From positions 1-6,730 of the forward strand of contig CAMEUH010000136.1 of the NCBI GenBank assembly GCA_945938055.1: a DNA stretch of 6,730 nt, in the 5' to 3' direction. The notes under the pieces were generated by a model. It saw nothing but the letters and a program-made list of their open reading frames with translations, was not told where the DNA came from and did not search any database. A program made the translations under genes and the position numbers. Origin of the DNA: an uncultured Eubacteriaceae bacterium. GTDB lineage: Bacteria > Bacillota > Clostridia > Lachnospirales > Lachnospiraceae. Positions 1-6,520 of this stretch are shown piece by piece; position 1 is the stretch's first letter, and every line of letters begins with the position of its first letter.

Positions 1-1291
1 TGTTCTTTCCGGTTCAGCCGGTCTGTCATTAATTCCTTTAGCTTTCTGCTGAAAATGGAACGGTTTCCACCTTTTAATTCTTCCTTTAAATCTACCACAT
101 GAACCGAAGGAAGCATTGCACCTGCGGCACGTTCCTTTAACTCAAACAGCCGGTACTCCCCGTTTAATGCTTTATAATAGCTGTCAACCGAAGGAGTTGC
201 CGAACCAAGAATCAGTGAAGCATGGTTCATGCGTGCAAGCTCTCTTGCAACACCCACGGCGTGATACTTTGGAATGCTCTCGCTCTTATAAGCACCTTCA
301 TGCTCTTCATAATCACAATCAGTCCAAGATTTTCAAACGGCGTAAAAAGTGCTGAACGCGGTCCTATCATAATCCTCACAAGACCCTTTTTCGCCCGTAC
401 ATACTGGTCGTAGCGTTCTCCCTTGGAAAGCCTTGAATGCATGATGGAAACCTCATCGCCAAAACGCTTGTAAAAACGCATGACCGTCTGAAAGGTTAAT
501 GCGATTTCCGGAATCAGCATGATTACCTGTTTTCCTTCTTCCAGAACTTTTTCAATGACAGACATGTAGACTTCCGTCTTGCCGCTTCCGGTTACGCCAC
601 GAATCAGATAGGTGTTCCGGATACCTTTTTCATAATCCGAAAGAATATCCTCCACAATTTGCTTCTGTGCAGGATTTAACTGCAGCTGTACCGAATCCGT
701 TTCTCTTTTTTTCACCGGATTCCGATAATATTCTTCCGTTTCCACGGTAATGTAGCCATTTTCTTCAAAAAACCTTATGACCGGAGAACCAATGTTAAGC
801 TTCGTCGTCACAAGGCTGTATTCCACAACTTCCTCTTCCAGCAGAATCTCCATGAGCCGCGCCCTCGCCACCGCATGGCGTCTGTTAAATTCTTCCAGAA
901 GGTTCCTTGCCTCTTCTTTATCTATCGAAAGACGTATCGTCTTCTTTTCCCTGGTGCGGACACTTTCCTTGACGGGAATAACCGTTTTTAGCGCCTGATT
1001 CATGGAACCACCGTAATTCTTGCGGATAAATGCTGCCAGCTGAATCATCTTTCCCTCAACCGCCACCTTTTCATCCACAATGGAATCAATCTCCTTCATG
1101 CGGGAAACATCAAACTCTGCCTCAGATGTAAGATAAACCACAAATCCGGTAATCATCTTATTTCCCTTACCAAAAGGAACATTCACCCGCATTCCCACCT
1201 CCAGGGTTTCCAACAGCCTGTCGGGAACCCGGTACTGAAAGGTCTTATCTAATTTATCATGGGAAATATCCACAATTATATCTGCATACAT
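1..1291 (-). pseudogene. priA: Primosomal protein N' (PriA helicase), frameshifted and cut by window edge
   Basis: PriA is a 3'-5' superfamily 2 DNA helicase that reloads the replisome at stalled forks. Reading from ATG 1291, residues 1-105 match the N-terminal 3'-DNA-binding domain and residues 110-200 the winged-helix linker. Walker A is GVTGSGKT (232-239) and motif Ia is near LIPEIALT (259-266). After codon 327 (LGLIVI) the frame breaks: one base is missing between 310 and 311, so DEEH (Walker B) is lost and the original frame stops at 227. In the shifted frame translation stays open to base 1 and gives DEEHEGAYKS, then GSATPS (motif III), so about 430 of the roughly 730-750 family residues lie in the window. 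The start overlaps the murE stop by 16 nt with only a weak ribosome site, suggesting translational coupling. Identity is certain. Whether the gene is truly broken or the base is a sequencing error cannot be decided here. Confidence 0.9.
308..314 (-). other. priA: Single-base deletion (frameshift) in the priA Walker B motif
   Basis: The minus strand reads CTG ATT GTG ATT ATGAAGAGCATGAA, where family members encode LIVI followed by DEEHE. Adding one G after ATT restores GAT GAA GAG CAT GAA (DEEHE), and the restored frame stays open for the remaining 310 bases. The missing base therefore lies between positions 310 and 311. It does not sit in a homopolymer run. Confidence 0.9.
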
Positions 1292-2751
1292 AGTTCTTTC
1301 ATAACCTCGGCAATCAGTACCCTCTCATCCATCGGATACTTCACGCCCTTAATTTCCTGATAATCTTCGTGTCCCTTGCCTGCAAGAACAATAATGTCCC
1401 CCTCCCTGCCATTTTCAATGGCATATCGGATGGCATCCTTACGGTTAATGATTTCCACGTATTTGCCATCGGTTCTGGCAATTCCTGTCTTAATATCATC
1501 AATAATGGCCTGTGGTTCCTCAAATCGCGGATTATCTGATGTAATAATGGTAAAATCCGCATATTTTCCGGACACCTCACCCATCTCAAACCTTCTGTCC
1601 CTGGAACGGTTGCCGCCACAGCCAAACAGACACACCAGTCTCTTAGGCTGATATTCTCTCAACGTCTTTAAAATGCTCTCAAGACTCATGGCATTATGCG
1701 CATAATCAATGAGCAGGGTAAATTTTTCGGATACCTTTACCGGCTCAATTCTTCCCTTCACCTTTACTTCCAGCAGTGCCTTCTTCATGAGTTCTGCCGA
1801 AATATCAAAATGACTGGTTACTGCAATGGCACACAGGGAATTGTATACACTGAAAATTCCCGGCATGGAAAGTTCGATTTCCTCATTGACCTTTCCACTC
1901 ACCCGGTAATGCGTTCCGATATGTCCGGATTCATGAACAAACCGGATATCAGCGGCACGATAATCTGCCTTTTCCGACAATCCGTAGGTTTCCAGATGAC
2001 AGGTATGTCCTTCCAGAACCTGTTCCATGTGAACATCATCACAATTTACAATGCCGGTTTTGCACTGTTTAAAAAGCATTCCCTTACACTGCATGTAATG
2101 TTCCATGGATGTATGTTCGTTTGGCCCGATATGGTCTTTTTCCAGATTCGTAAAGACATCGATGTCAAACATAATCCCTGCCGTCCGGTGCAGCATGAGT
2201 CCCTGGGAAGAGACCTCCATGACAACAGCCTTGCAGCCTGCATCCACCATTTTACGGAATGATTTCTGAATGTCATACGCCTCCGGTGTCGTGTTTTTGG
2301 AAGGAGTTTTCTCCTCTCCGATAATGGTTTCAATGGTACCGATGAGACCTGTCTTAATATTACATGCTTCCAGCACGTTTTTTATCATGTAGGTTGTGGT
2401 CGTCTTTCCTTTTGTTCCCGTAATTCCAATGGTAAAAAGCTCCTTTGCAGGATGATGAAAATATGCTGCCGCCATAAATGCCACCGCATATCTGGTATCC
2501 GCAACTTTGATGATTGTCATGCCACAAGCCTCATCCACAGTCACCGCTTTGGATACAACAATGGCAGAAGCCTTTCCTTCCACCGCCTGGCCGATATACT
2601 CATGACCATCGGAATTTGCTCCGACAATTGCCACGAATACGCACCCCGGCACAATTTTTCTGGAATCCATGACAATATCACAAATTTCTGTATCCAGACT
2701 TCCACAGATTACCTCATGTTCCACGCCCATAAGCAGCTTTTCAAGTCTCAT
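1276..2751 (-). CDS. murE: UDP-MurNAc-tripeptide synthetase MurE (probably meso-diaminopimelate-adding)
   Basis: MurE is a cytoplasmic ATP-dependent ligase that adds the third stem residue to UDP-MurNAc-L-Ala-D-Glu. The protein is 491 aa, normal for the family. The N-terminal UDP-binding domain spans about 1-100. The central ATPase domain carries GITGTKGKTT (109-118), NTTPE (153-157) and EVSSQGL (179-185). Lys223 in MQCKGMLF fits the carbamylated lysine. The C-terminal domain has GRIEPV, DYAH (349-352), FGCGGNR and DNPRFEEP (406-413). In characterised enzymes DNPR marks meso-DAP specificity, against DNPA-like motifs in lysine-adding ones, so DAP is inferred. A GTG two codons upstream is open, but AGGAGG lies 7 nt before ATG 2751 and only 1 nt before the GTG, so ATG 2751 is chosen. 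The gene begins 11 nt after the ftsK stop and overlaps priA by 16 nt. The segment DHIGPNEHTSMEHY differs from the common DHLDYHGxMExY. Confidence 0.95.
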   Translation of the reverse strand: MRLEKLLMGVEHEVICGSLDTEICDIVMDSRKIVPGCVFVAIVGANSDGHEYIGQAVEGKASAIVVSKAVTVDEACGMTIIKVADTRYAVAFMAAAYFHHPAKELFTIGITGTKGKTTTTYMIKNVLEACNIKTGLIGTIETIIGEEKTPSKNTTPEAYDIQKSFRKMVDAGCKAVVMEVSSQGLMLHRTAGIMFDIDVFTNLEKDHIGPNEHTSMEHYMQCKGMLFKQCKTGIVNCDDVHMEQVLEGHTCHLETYGLSEKADYRAADIRFVHESGHIGTHYRVSGKVNEEIELSMPGIFSVYNSLCAIAVTSHFDISAELMKKALLEVKVKGRIEPVKVSEKFTLLIDYAHNAMSLESILKTLREYQPKRLVCLFGCGGNRSRDRRFEMGEVSGKYADFTIITSDNPRFEEPQAIIDDIKTGIARTDGKYVEIINRKDAIRYAIENGREGDIIVLAGKGHEDYQEIKGVKYPMDERVLIAEVMKELCMQI

Positions 2752-2758
2752 ACACACG

Positions 2759-2764
2759 CCTCCT
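2759..2764 (-). promoter_or_regulatory. murE ribosome binding site overlapping the ftsK stop codon
   Basis: The minus strand reads TAGGAGG, a perfect AGGAGG whose first two bases are the last two bases of the ftsK TAG stop (2765-2763). The 7-nt spacing to ATG 2751 selects that start over the upstream GTG at 2757. The overlap implies that ribosomes finishing ftsK can reinitiate at murE. Confidence 0.85.
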
Positions 2765-5372
2765 AATTGTTATCAGAATTCAAAAATGCCTCAAATTCTT
2801 CCATCGTCATTAAAATTTTTCTCGGCTTCGTTCCTTCCTCCGGTCCCACAACACCGGCCTCTGCCAGCTGGTCCATGATTCTTGCCGCACGGTTAAATCC
2901 AACCTTATAAAATCTCTGTATTAATCCGATGGATGCCCGTTCCTTTTCAATGACAAACCGTCCCGCTTCCGCAAAATACTGGTCACGGTCACCGCCAAAT
3001 GCCTGACTGCTTTCCATCGTTACATTATTGACTGCATTAATTACTTCTTCATTATATGCTGCCGGCTCCTGATGGGATGCCAGAAATTCCACCACATTCG
3101 CCACTTCCTTGTCCGATACAAAAGCACCCTGCGCTCTTGCCGGCTTCTGGTAACCGGATGGATAAAAGAGCATGTCACCCTTTCCCAGAAGTTTTTCTGC
3201 ACCATTCATGTCCAGAATCGTCCGGGAATCCACGCCGGAAGAAACAGAAAAAGCAATTCTGGAAGGCACATTCGCCTTAATGAGACCGGTAATGACATTG
3301 ACCGACGGTCTCTGCGTGGCAATAATCAGATGGATTCCACAAGCTCTCGCCAGCTGTGCCAGACGGCAGATGGCGTCTTCCACTTCACCCGGTGCCACCA
3401 TCATGAGGTCTGCCAGCTCGTCAATGATAATCACAATCTGTGGAAGCTTCTTCGGCTTATTTTCTCCTTCCACGTCCTGAATGGAATCAACCTTTTCGTT
3501 ATAGCCTTTTAAATCTCTTACATTCACTTCCGCAAACTTCTTATAACGGTTCTCCATCTCTGCTACTGCCCAGTTTAACGCCTGGGAAGCCTTCTTCGGG
3601 TCCGTCACCACCGGAATCAGAAGATGCGGAATTGTATTATACATGCTAAGTTCCACGACCTTCGGGTCCACCATGATTAATTTTACCTCATCTGGTCTTG
3701 CCTTATACAAAATGCTCATGATAATCGTGTTAATACAAACGGACTTACCGGAACCGGTGGCACCTGCAATAAGAAGGTGCGGCATCTTGGCAATATCTGC
3801 CACAATGACTTTTCCTGCAATATCCTTTCCTGCTGCAAATGCAATCTTGGATGGATGATTCCTAAATTCTTCCGATTCCAGAAGCTCTCTCAGTCCAACA
3901 CCGGTTGCCTCTTTATTCGGAACTTCAATGCCGACAGCTGCCTTTCCCGGAATCGGTGCTTCAATACGGATGTCTGCCGCTGCAAGATTCAGCTTAATGT
4001 CATCTGCAAGGGAAACAATCTTGCTGACCTTCGTTCCCCTCTCCGGCAAAAGTTCATATCTGGTAACAGACGGTCCGCAGCTTACGTCCGTAACCGTTAC
4101 GTTAACGCCAAAGCTTTGCAGGGTCTGCTGAAGGGTTCTTGCTGTTTCCCGGTTCTCGCTTTCTGCATTGGTATTCTTCTTTGATGAAGTTTTATTCAGC
4201 AAATCCAATGGCGGATACTGATAGGTTTCTGCTTCCGTCTGCGTCTCCTTAAACTCCAGCTGCCCGTCTTCTTTTCCGTCTTTTGAAACTTCCTGCTGCT
4301 TTCCACCGGAAACCATACTTTCTGACTGTGTTTTTGCCTGTTCTGCGGCCGGTGTGACAGATTCCGTCCTTACAGCTTCTGTCTTTCCGGATTCTTCCTT
4401 CACCGATTCAGCTCTCCTGGATTCGATTCTGACTGGCTCATCCGGTTCCTCCTGCTCCATGCTGTCAGAAACAACACGGTCAATATAAGGAATCACCGTA
4501 TCATCCTTTTTGCCTTCCGTTCTCGTCACAACCTCTTCAACCTTGCCAATCCGCTCTTTTTTCCCGTCACGATTCACATCAATCGGCTTGATTTCAAAAA
4601 TATCATCCGAATATTTATCCGTCTGCCTGGAAACCTTTTCATTGATTTCCCTCACATCATTATGCTTAATTCCATCCCTTGGAATAATCGTGTCCATAAC
4701 CACACCGGAAGCCTTCTTTTCCATTCTTTTGGTCTGCTTCTCTTCCGCTTCCTGACGATAACTTTCAAGATTTTCCTTCGTCTTGTGATAGACCTTGGTA
4801 CTTTGTTCCTTCACACCATTAATAAAGGAACGCTCTGTAAAAATCACCAGTCCCACAATAATCAGAATGCCGATAATCACAACCGCACCCAGCCCAAACG
4901 GAGAAAGCAGCTTATCCAGTGCAAAGCCTGCAGCACCGCCTCCAACATGCTGCTGTGCACAGGCAGCATAAATCTCCTTAAATGTATAAGCTGCGCCATT
5001 CACACGGTTATCCATGATATGGAATAATCCACATGCAGCGAAAAAAGCCAGAAAAAGTCCAAATACCTTAATCTGCGCCGCACCACTGGAATGATTGGCA
5101 ACCAGCAGAAAAATCCCCATTGCCAGCACAAACGGAAATACATACCCCAGCATTCCAAAAAGCCCGAAAATCGGCTTACTAATCGCATCACCTGCTGTAC
5201 CGCACACTCCCAGAAGACTTAAAAACAATAAAATTACAAAACAGATTAATAATAGCAGTACAACCTCATTAACAATCGGATTCTCAGCTCTTTTTGCCGA
5301 CGACTTTTTTCGATTCGAGGCTGCTTTTCCTCTTGTAGAACCTTTACCCTTTGAATTCCCTTTTGAAGCCAT
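2763..5372 (-). CDS. ftsK: FtsK/SpoIIIE-family septal DNA translocase
   Basis: This is a membrane-anchored hexameric DNA pump that clears chromosomes from the division septum or moves DNA into the forespore. The product is 869 aa. A basic Ser/Lys-rich N-terminus (1-30) precedes about four membrane helices (near 34-55, 67-91, 101-120 and 160-178). A charged, poorly conserved linker covers about 185-400. The motor follows: an alpha/beta region from about 405, Walker A GATGSGKS (537-544), Walker B IVIIIDELAD (646-655) and TQRPSVNVITG (686-696). The C-terminal gamma winged helix (about 797-865, with RASIGLIQRFYKVGFNRAARIM split by these landmarks) reads polarity sequences in DNA. ATG 5372 has GGGAGGAG 8 nt upstream. 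It lies 48 nt after uppP with no visible terminator and 11 nt before murE. The sequence alone does not say whether it serves division (FtsK), sporulation (SpoIIIE) or both; no second copy is visible here. Confidence 0.96.
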   Translation of the reverse strand: MASKGNSKGKGSTRGKAASNRKKSSAKRAENPIVNEVVLLLLICFVILLFLSLLGVCGTAGDAISKPIFGLFGMLGYVFPFVLAMGIFLLVANHSSGAAQIKVFGLFLAFFAACGLFHIMDNRVNGAAYTFKEIYAACAQQHVGGGAAGFALDKLLSPFGLGAVVIIGILIIVGLVIFTERSFINGVKEQSTKVYHKTKENLESYRQEAEEKQTKRMEKKASGVVMDTIIPRDGIKHNDVREINEKVSRQTDKYSDDIFEIKPIDVNRDGKKERIGKVEEVVTRTEGKKDDTVIPYIDRVVSDSMEQEEPDEPVRIESRRAESVKEESGKTEAVRTESVTPAAEQAKTQSESMVSGGKQQEVSKDGKEDGQLEFKETQTEAETYQYPPLDLLNKTSSKKNTNAESENRETARTLQQTLQSFGVNVTVTDVSCGPSVTRYELLPERGTKVSKIVSLADDIKLNLAAADIRIEAPIPGKAAVGIEVPNKEATGVGLRELLESEEFRNHPSKIAFAAGKDIAGKVIVADIAKMPHLLIAGATGSGKSVCINTIIMSILYKARPDEVKLIMVDPKVVELSMYNTIPHLLIPVVTDPKKASQALNWAVAEMENRYKKFAEVNVRDLKGYNEKVDSIQDVEGENKPKKLPQIVIIIDELADLMMVAPGEVEDAICRLAQLARACGIHLIIATQRPSVNVITGLIKANVPSRIAFSVSSGVDSRTILDMNGAEKLLGKGDMLFYPSGYQKPARAQGAFVSDKEVANVVEFLASHQEPAAYNEEVINAVNNVTMESSQAFGGDRDQYFAEAGRFVIEKERASIGLIQRFYKVGFNRAARIMDQLAEAGVVGPEEGTKPRKILMTMEEFEAFLNSDNN

Positions 5373-5380
5373 TTTTCATT

Positions 5381-5388
5381 CTCCTCCC
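5381..5388 (-). promoter_or_regulatory. ftsK ribosome binding site
   Basis: The minus strand reads GGGAGGAG, followed by 8 nt and then ATG 5372. An ATG lying only 1 nt after it is in another frame and does not lead into the translocase, so 5372 is the supported start. The rest of the 48-nt uppP-ftsK gap is AT-rich and shows no hairpin. Confidence 0.8.
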
Positions 5389-5420
5389 AAGCTTCTTTCT
5401 CATTTATCATTCATAAAATA

Positions 5421-6296
5421 TCATATTATTAAATCGCAAATAACCACTATCACACCCAGCAGAATGCCATAGACAGAAAACAACAGCATGGAACCTTTCC
5501 TCGAAAGATTCAGCATCAGTTTAACAAACAATCCGGATAACACTGCGCAGACAATCATTCCTGCCAGTATATTTCCAAAATGACTTAAAGAAACCGCAGT
5601 CCCTGCCAGGTCCGTAAGCCCCAGAAGGGATGAACCCAGTATAGCAGGAATCGCCAGAAAATACGAATACTTCAGTGCAAATCCTTTTCCATATCCAAGT
5701 GCCACCCCTGCTGCATAAGTCATGACAACTCTCGAAATTCCCGGCATGATGGAAAGTCCCTGTGCCACACCAATCACGATTGCATCAAAGGTGCTCATGT
5801 TTTTAACAGTCCGGTTTTTTCCTCCCATGTGGTCTGCCAGAAATAAAATAACTCCTGAAAGAATAAAACCAATTCCAATTACCATGGGAATCTCATTGGA
5901 ATTCTCCGCAATGCTCTTTATGAACGTTGCCACCAAATATGTAACTGCCGAAGATACCACAATCATCAAAACCAGCTTCTTATAAGGATTGGTATCCAGC
6001 ACGTAATATCCGTCCTTCTCCATCCCCAGCCGTTTCCTGATAAATATCACGATATTGGAAAAAATGTCCACAATCAGCTGGTATGCACCAATGATCATTT
6101 TCATGATATCCTTAAAAAGGACAATGATTAGCGCAAATAAGGAACTAACCTTTAACAGACATAAAAAAAGCGTGGCATAACCGGTATCCATGCCAAACAA
6201 ACGGCACAATAACACCAGGTGCCCGGAACTGCTGACCGGAAGGAAACCGGTGATTCCCTGAATCATTCCAAGCAGTATCTCTCTGAATATTTCCAT
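5421..6296 (-). CDS. uppP: Divergent undecaprenyl-diphosphatase (UppP/BacA) family membrane protein, atypical active site
   Basis: UppP enzymes dephosphorylate undecaprenyl diphosphate at the membrane, renewing the lipid carrier for peptidoglycan; overproduction gives bacitracin resistance. The 291-aa product has normal length and repeated hydrophobic segments (near 41-62, 106-126, 137-155, 207-228, 240-262 and 268-290). Motif 1 appears as QGITGFLPVSSSGH (13-26) and motif 2 as PGISR (185-189), followed by YFLAIPAILG (212-221), all clear family marks. The active site is altered. Gly17 stands where the second motif-1 Glu is expected, VV (190-191) replaces the Ser-Gly after PGxSR, and residues 46-52 lack the usual HLGT. 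Activity as a diphosphatase is therefore doubtful; it may be a pseudoenzyme or have another role. ATG 6296 has GGAGG 5 nt upstream. It is the first gene of the apparent operon, directly behind a strong promoter. Family assignment is firm, function is not. Confidence 0.85.
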   Translation of the reverse strand: MEIFREILLGMIQGITGFLPVSSSGHLVLLCRLFGMDTGYATLFLCLLKVSSLFALIIVLFKDIMKMIIGAYQLIVDIFSNIVIFIRKRLGMEKDGYYVLDTNPYKKLVLMIVVSSAVTYLVATFIKSIAENSNEIPMVIGIGFILSGVILFLADHMGGKNRTVKNMSTFDAIVIGVAQGLSIMPGISRVVMTYAAGVALGYGKGFALKYSYFLAIPAILGSSLLGLTDLAGTAVSLSHFGNILAGMIVCAVLSGLFVKLMLNLSRKGSMLLFSVYGILLGVIVVICDLII

Positions 6297-6301
6297 AATT
6301 G

Positions 6302-6306
6302 CCTCC
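6302..6306 (-). promoter_or_regulatory. uppP ribosome binding site
   Basis: The minus strand reads CTGGAGG followed by CAATT and ATG 6296, a strong Gram-positive site at 5-nt spacing. It fixes the uppP start. Confidence 0.8.
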
Positions 6307-6324
6307 AGATACTATTTGATGTTT

Positions 6325-6353
6325 ATTATAACATTTTCCGGTTATTTAAACAA
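6325..6353 (-). promoter_or_regulatory. Sigma-A type promoter of the uppP-ftsK-murE-priA operon
   Basis: On the minus strand TTGTTT (6353-6348) is separated by 17 nt from a perfect TATAAT (6330-6325). The TATAAT is preceded by TG plus one base, giving an extended -10 (TGTTATAAT). Transcription would begin near 6318, leaving a leader of about 20 nt that already contains the uppP ribosome site. No room remains for a riboswitch or attenuator. The -35 is weak (three of six), which an extended -10 often offsets. Confidence 0.7.
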
Positions 6354-6450
6354 CCAAAAAACGAAAAAAGGCGTGAGGCAACAGCCCATATTGAGTGTAG
6401 ATTAAGTATTTTTTGGAAATTATTTACATCTTTTGGAAAACATTTATAGA
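6354..6450. other. AT-rich spacer between the operon promoter and the palindromic array, no gene seen
   Basis: No credible reading frame with a ribosome site is present on either strand. The stretch holds an A-rich run (6356-6368), the imperfectly paired GGCGTGAGGCAACAGCCC (6370-6387), and a short direct repeat TTTTGGAAA (6411-6419 and 6431-6439). On the minus strand the imperfect pairing followed by TTTTTT could be a remnant terminator of an upstream gene, but only about three contiguous pairs form. Confidence 0.5.
6423..6450 (+). promoter_or_regulatory. Possible plus-strand promoter facing the palindromic array
   Basis: TTTACA (6423-6428), a 16-nt spacer and TATAGA (6445-6450) resemble a sigma-A promoter at five and four matches of six. 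A transcript would start near 6457, at the first hairpin, and run through the array. In AT-rich DNA such matches arise by chance, so this is weak. Confidence 0.25.
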
Positions 6451-6490
6451 TTGGCATAGGAGTTTATCTTTTTCTCTTTTCCTATGCCAA
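6451..6490. repeat. Diverged first palindromic unit of the array (11-bp stem hairpin)
   Basis: TTGGCATAGGA (6451-6461) is a perfect inverted match to TCCTATGCCAA (6480-6490), with an 18-nt T-rich loop. The core GGCATAGG is shared with the three 73-bp units to the right, but the loop is unrelated and the distance to the next unit start is 63 rather than 73. There is no adjacent U-tract in either direction, so it does not look like an ordinary intrinsic terminator. Confidence 0.85.
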
Positions 6491-6504
6491 TATTGTTCTT
6501 TGAA

Positions 6505-6520
6505 ATGCCGGTGGCGGCAT
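6505..6520 (+). repeat. Small hairpin overlapping the left arm of the first 73-bp unit
   Basis: ATGCCG (6505-6510) and CGGCAT (6515-6520) form a perfect 6-bp stem around GTGG. Equivalent sites precede units two and three (6578-6593 and 6651-6666) as ATGCTG-GTAC-TGGCAT, where two pairs become G-U wobbles if read as plus-strand RNA. The right arm shares GGCAT with the long stem, so the two structures exclude each other. Confidence 0.6.

Noticed and set aside
227..310. A naturally short PriA variant ending at 227
   Set aside because: The last 27 residues after the break match nothing in the family, while the shifted frame restores conserved helicase motifs.
1696..2262. Plus-strand 188-codon frame inside murE
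   Set aside because: It lies antisense to a clearly identified gene, has no ribosome site and shows no recognisable domain.
2749..2757. GTG start for murE at 2757
   Set aside because: The AGGAGG would be only 1 nt away; ATG 2751 has the proper 7-nt spacing.
6361..6390. Minus-strand terminator (GGGCTGTTGCCTCACGCC then TTTTTT)
   Set aside because: The T-run is convincing but only about three contiguous base pairs form, so the hairpin is too weak to call.
6451..6490. Intrinsic terminator
   Set aside because: The stem is good, but neither strand has a U-tract directly after it. The same stem is repeated three more times, also without U-tracts.
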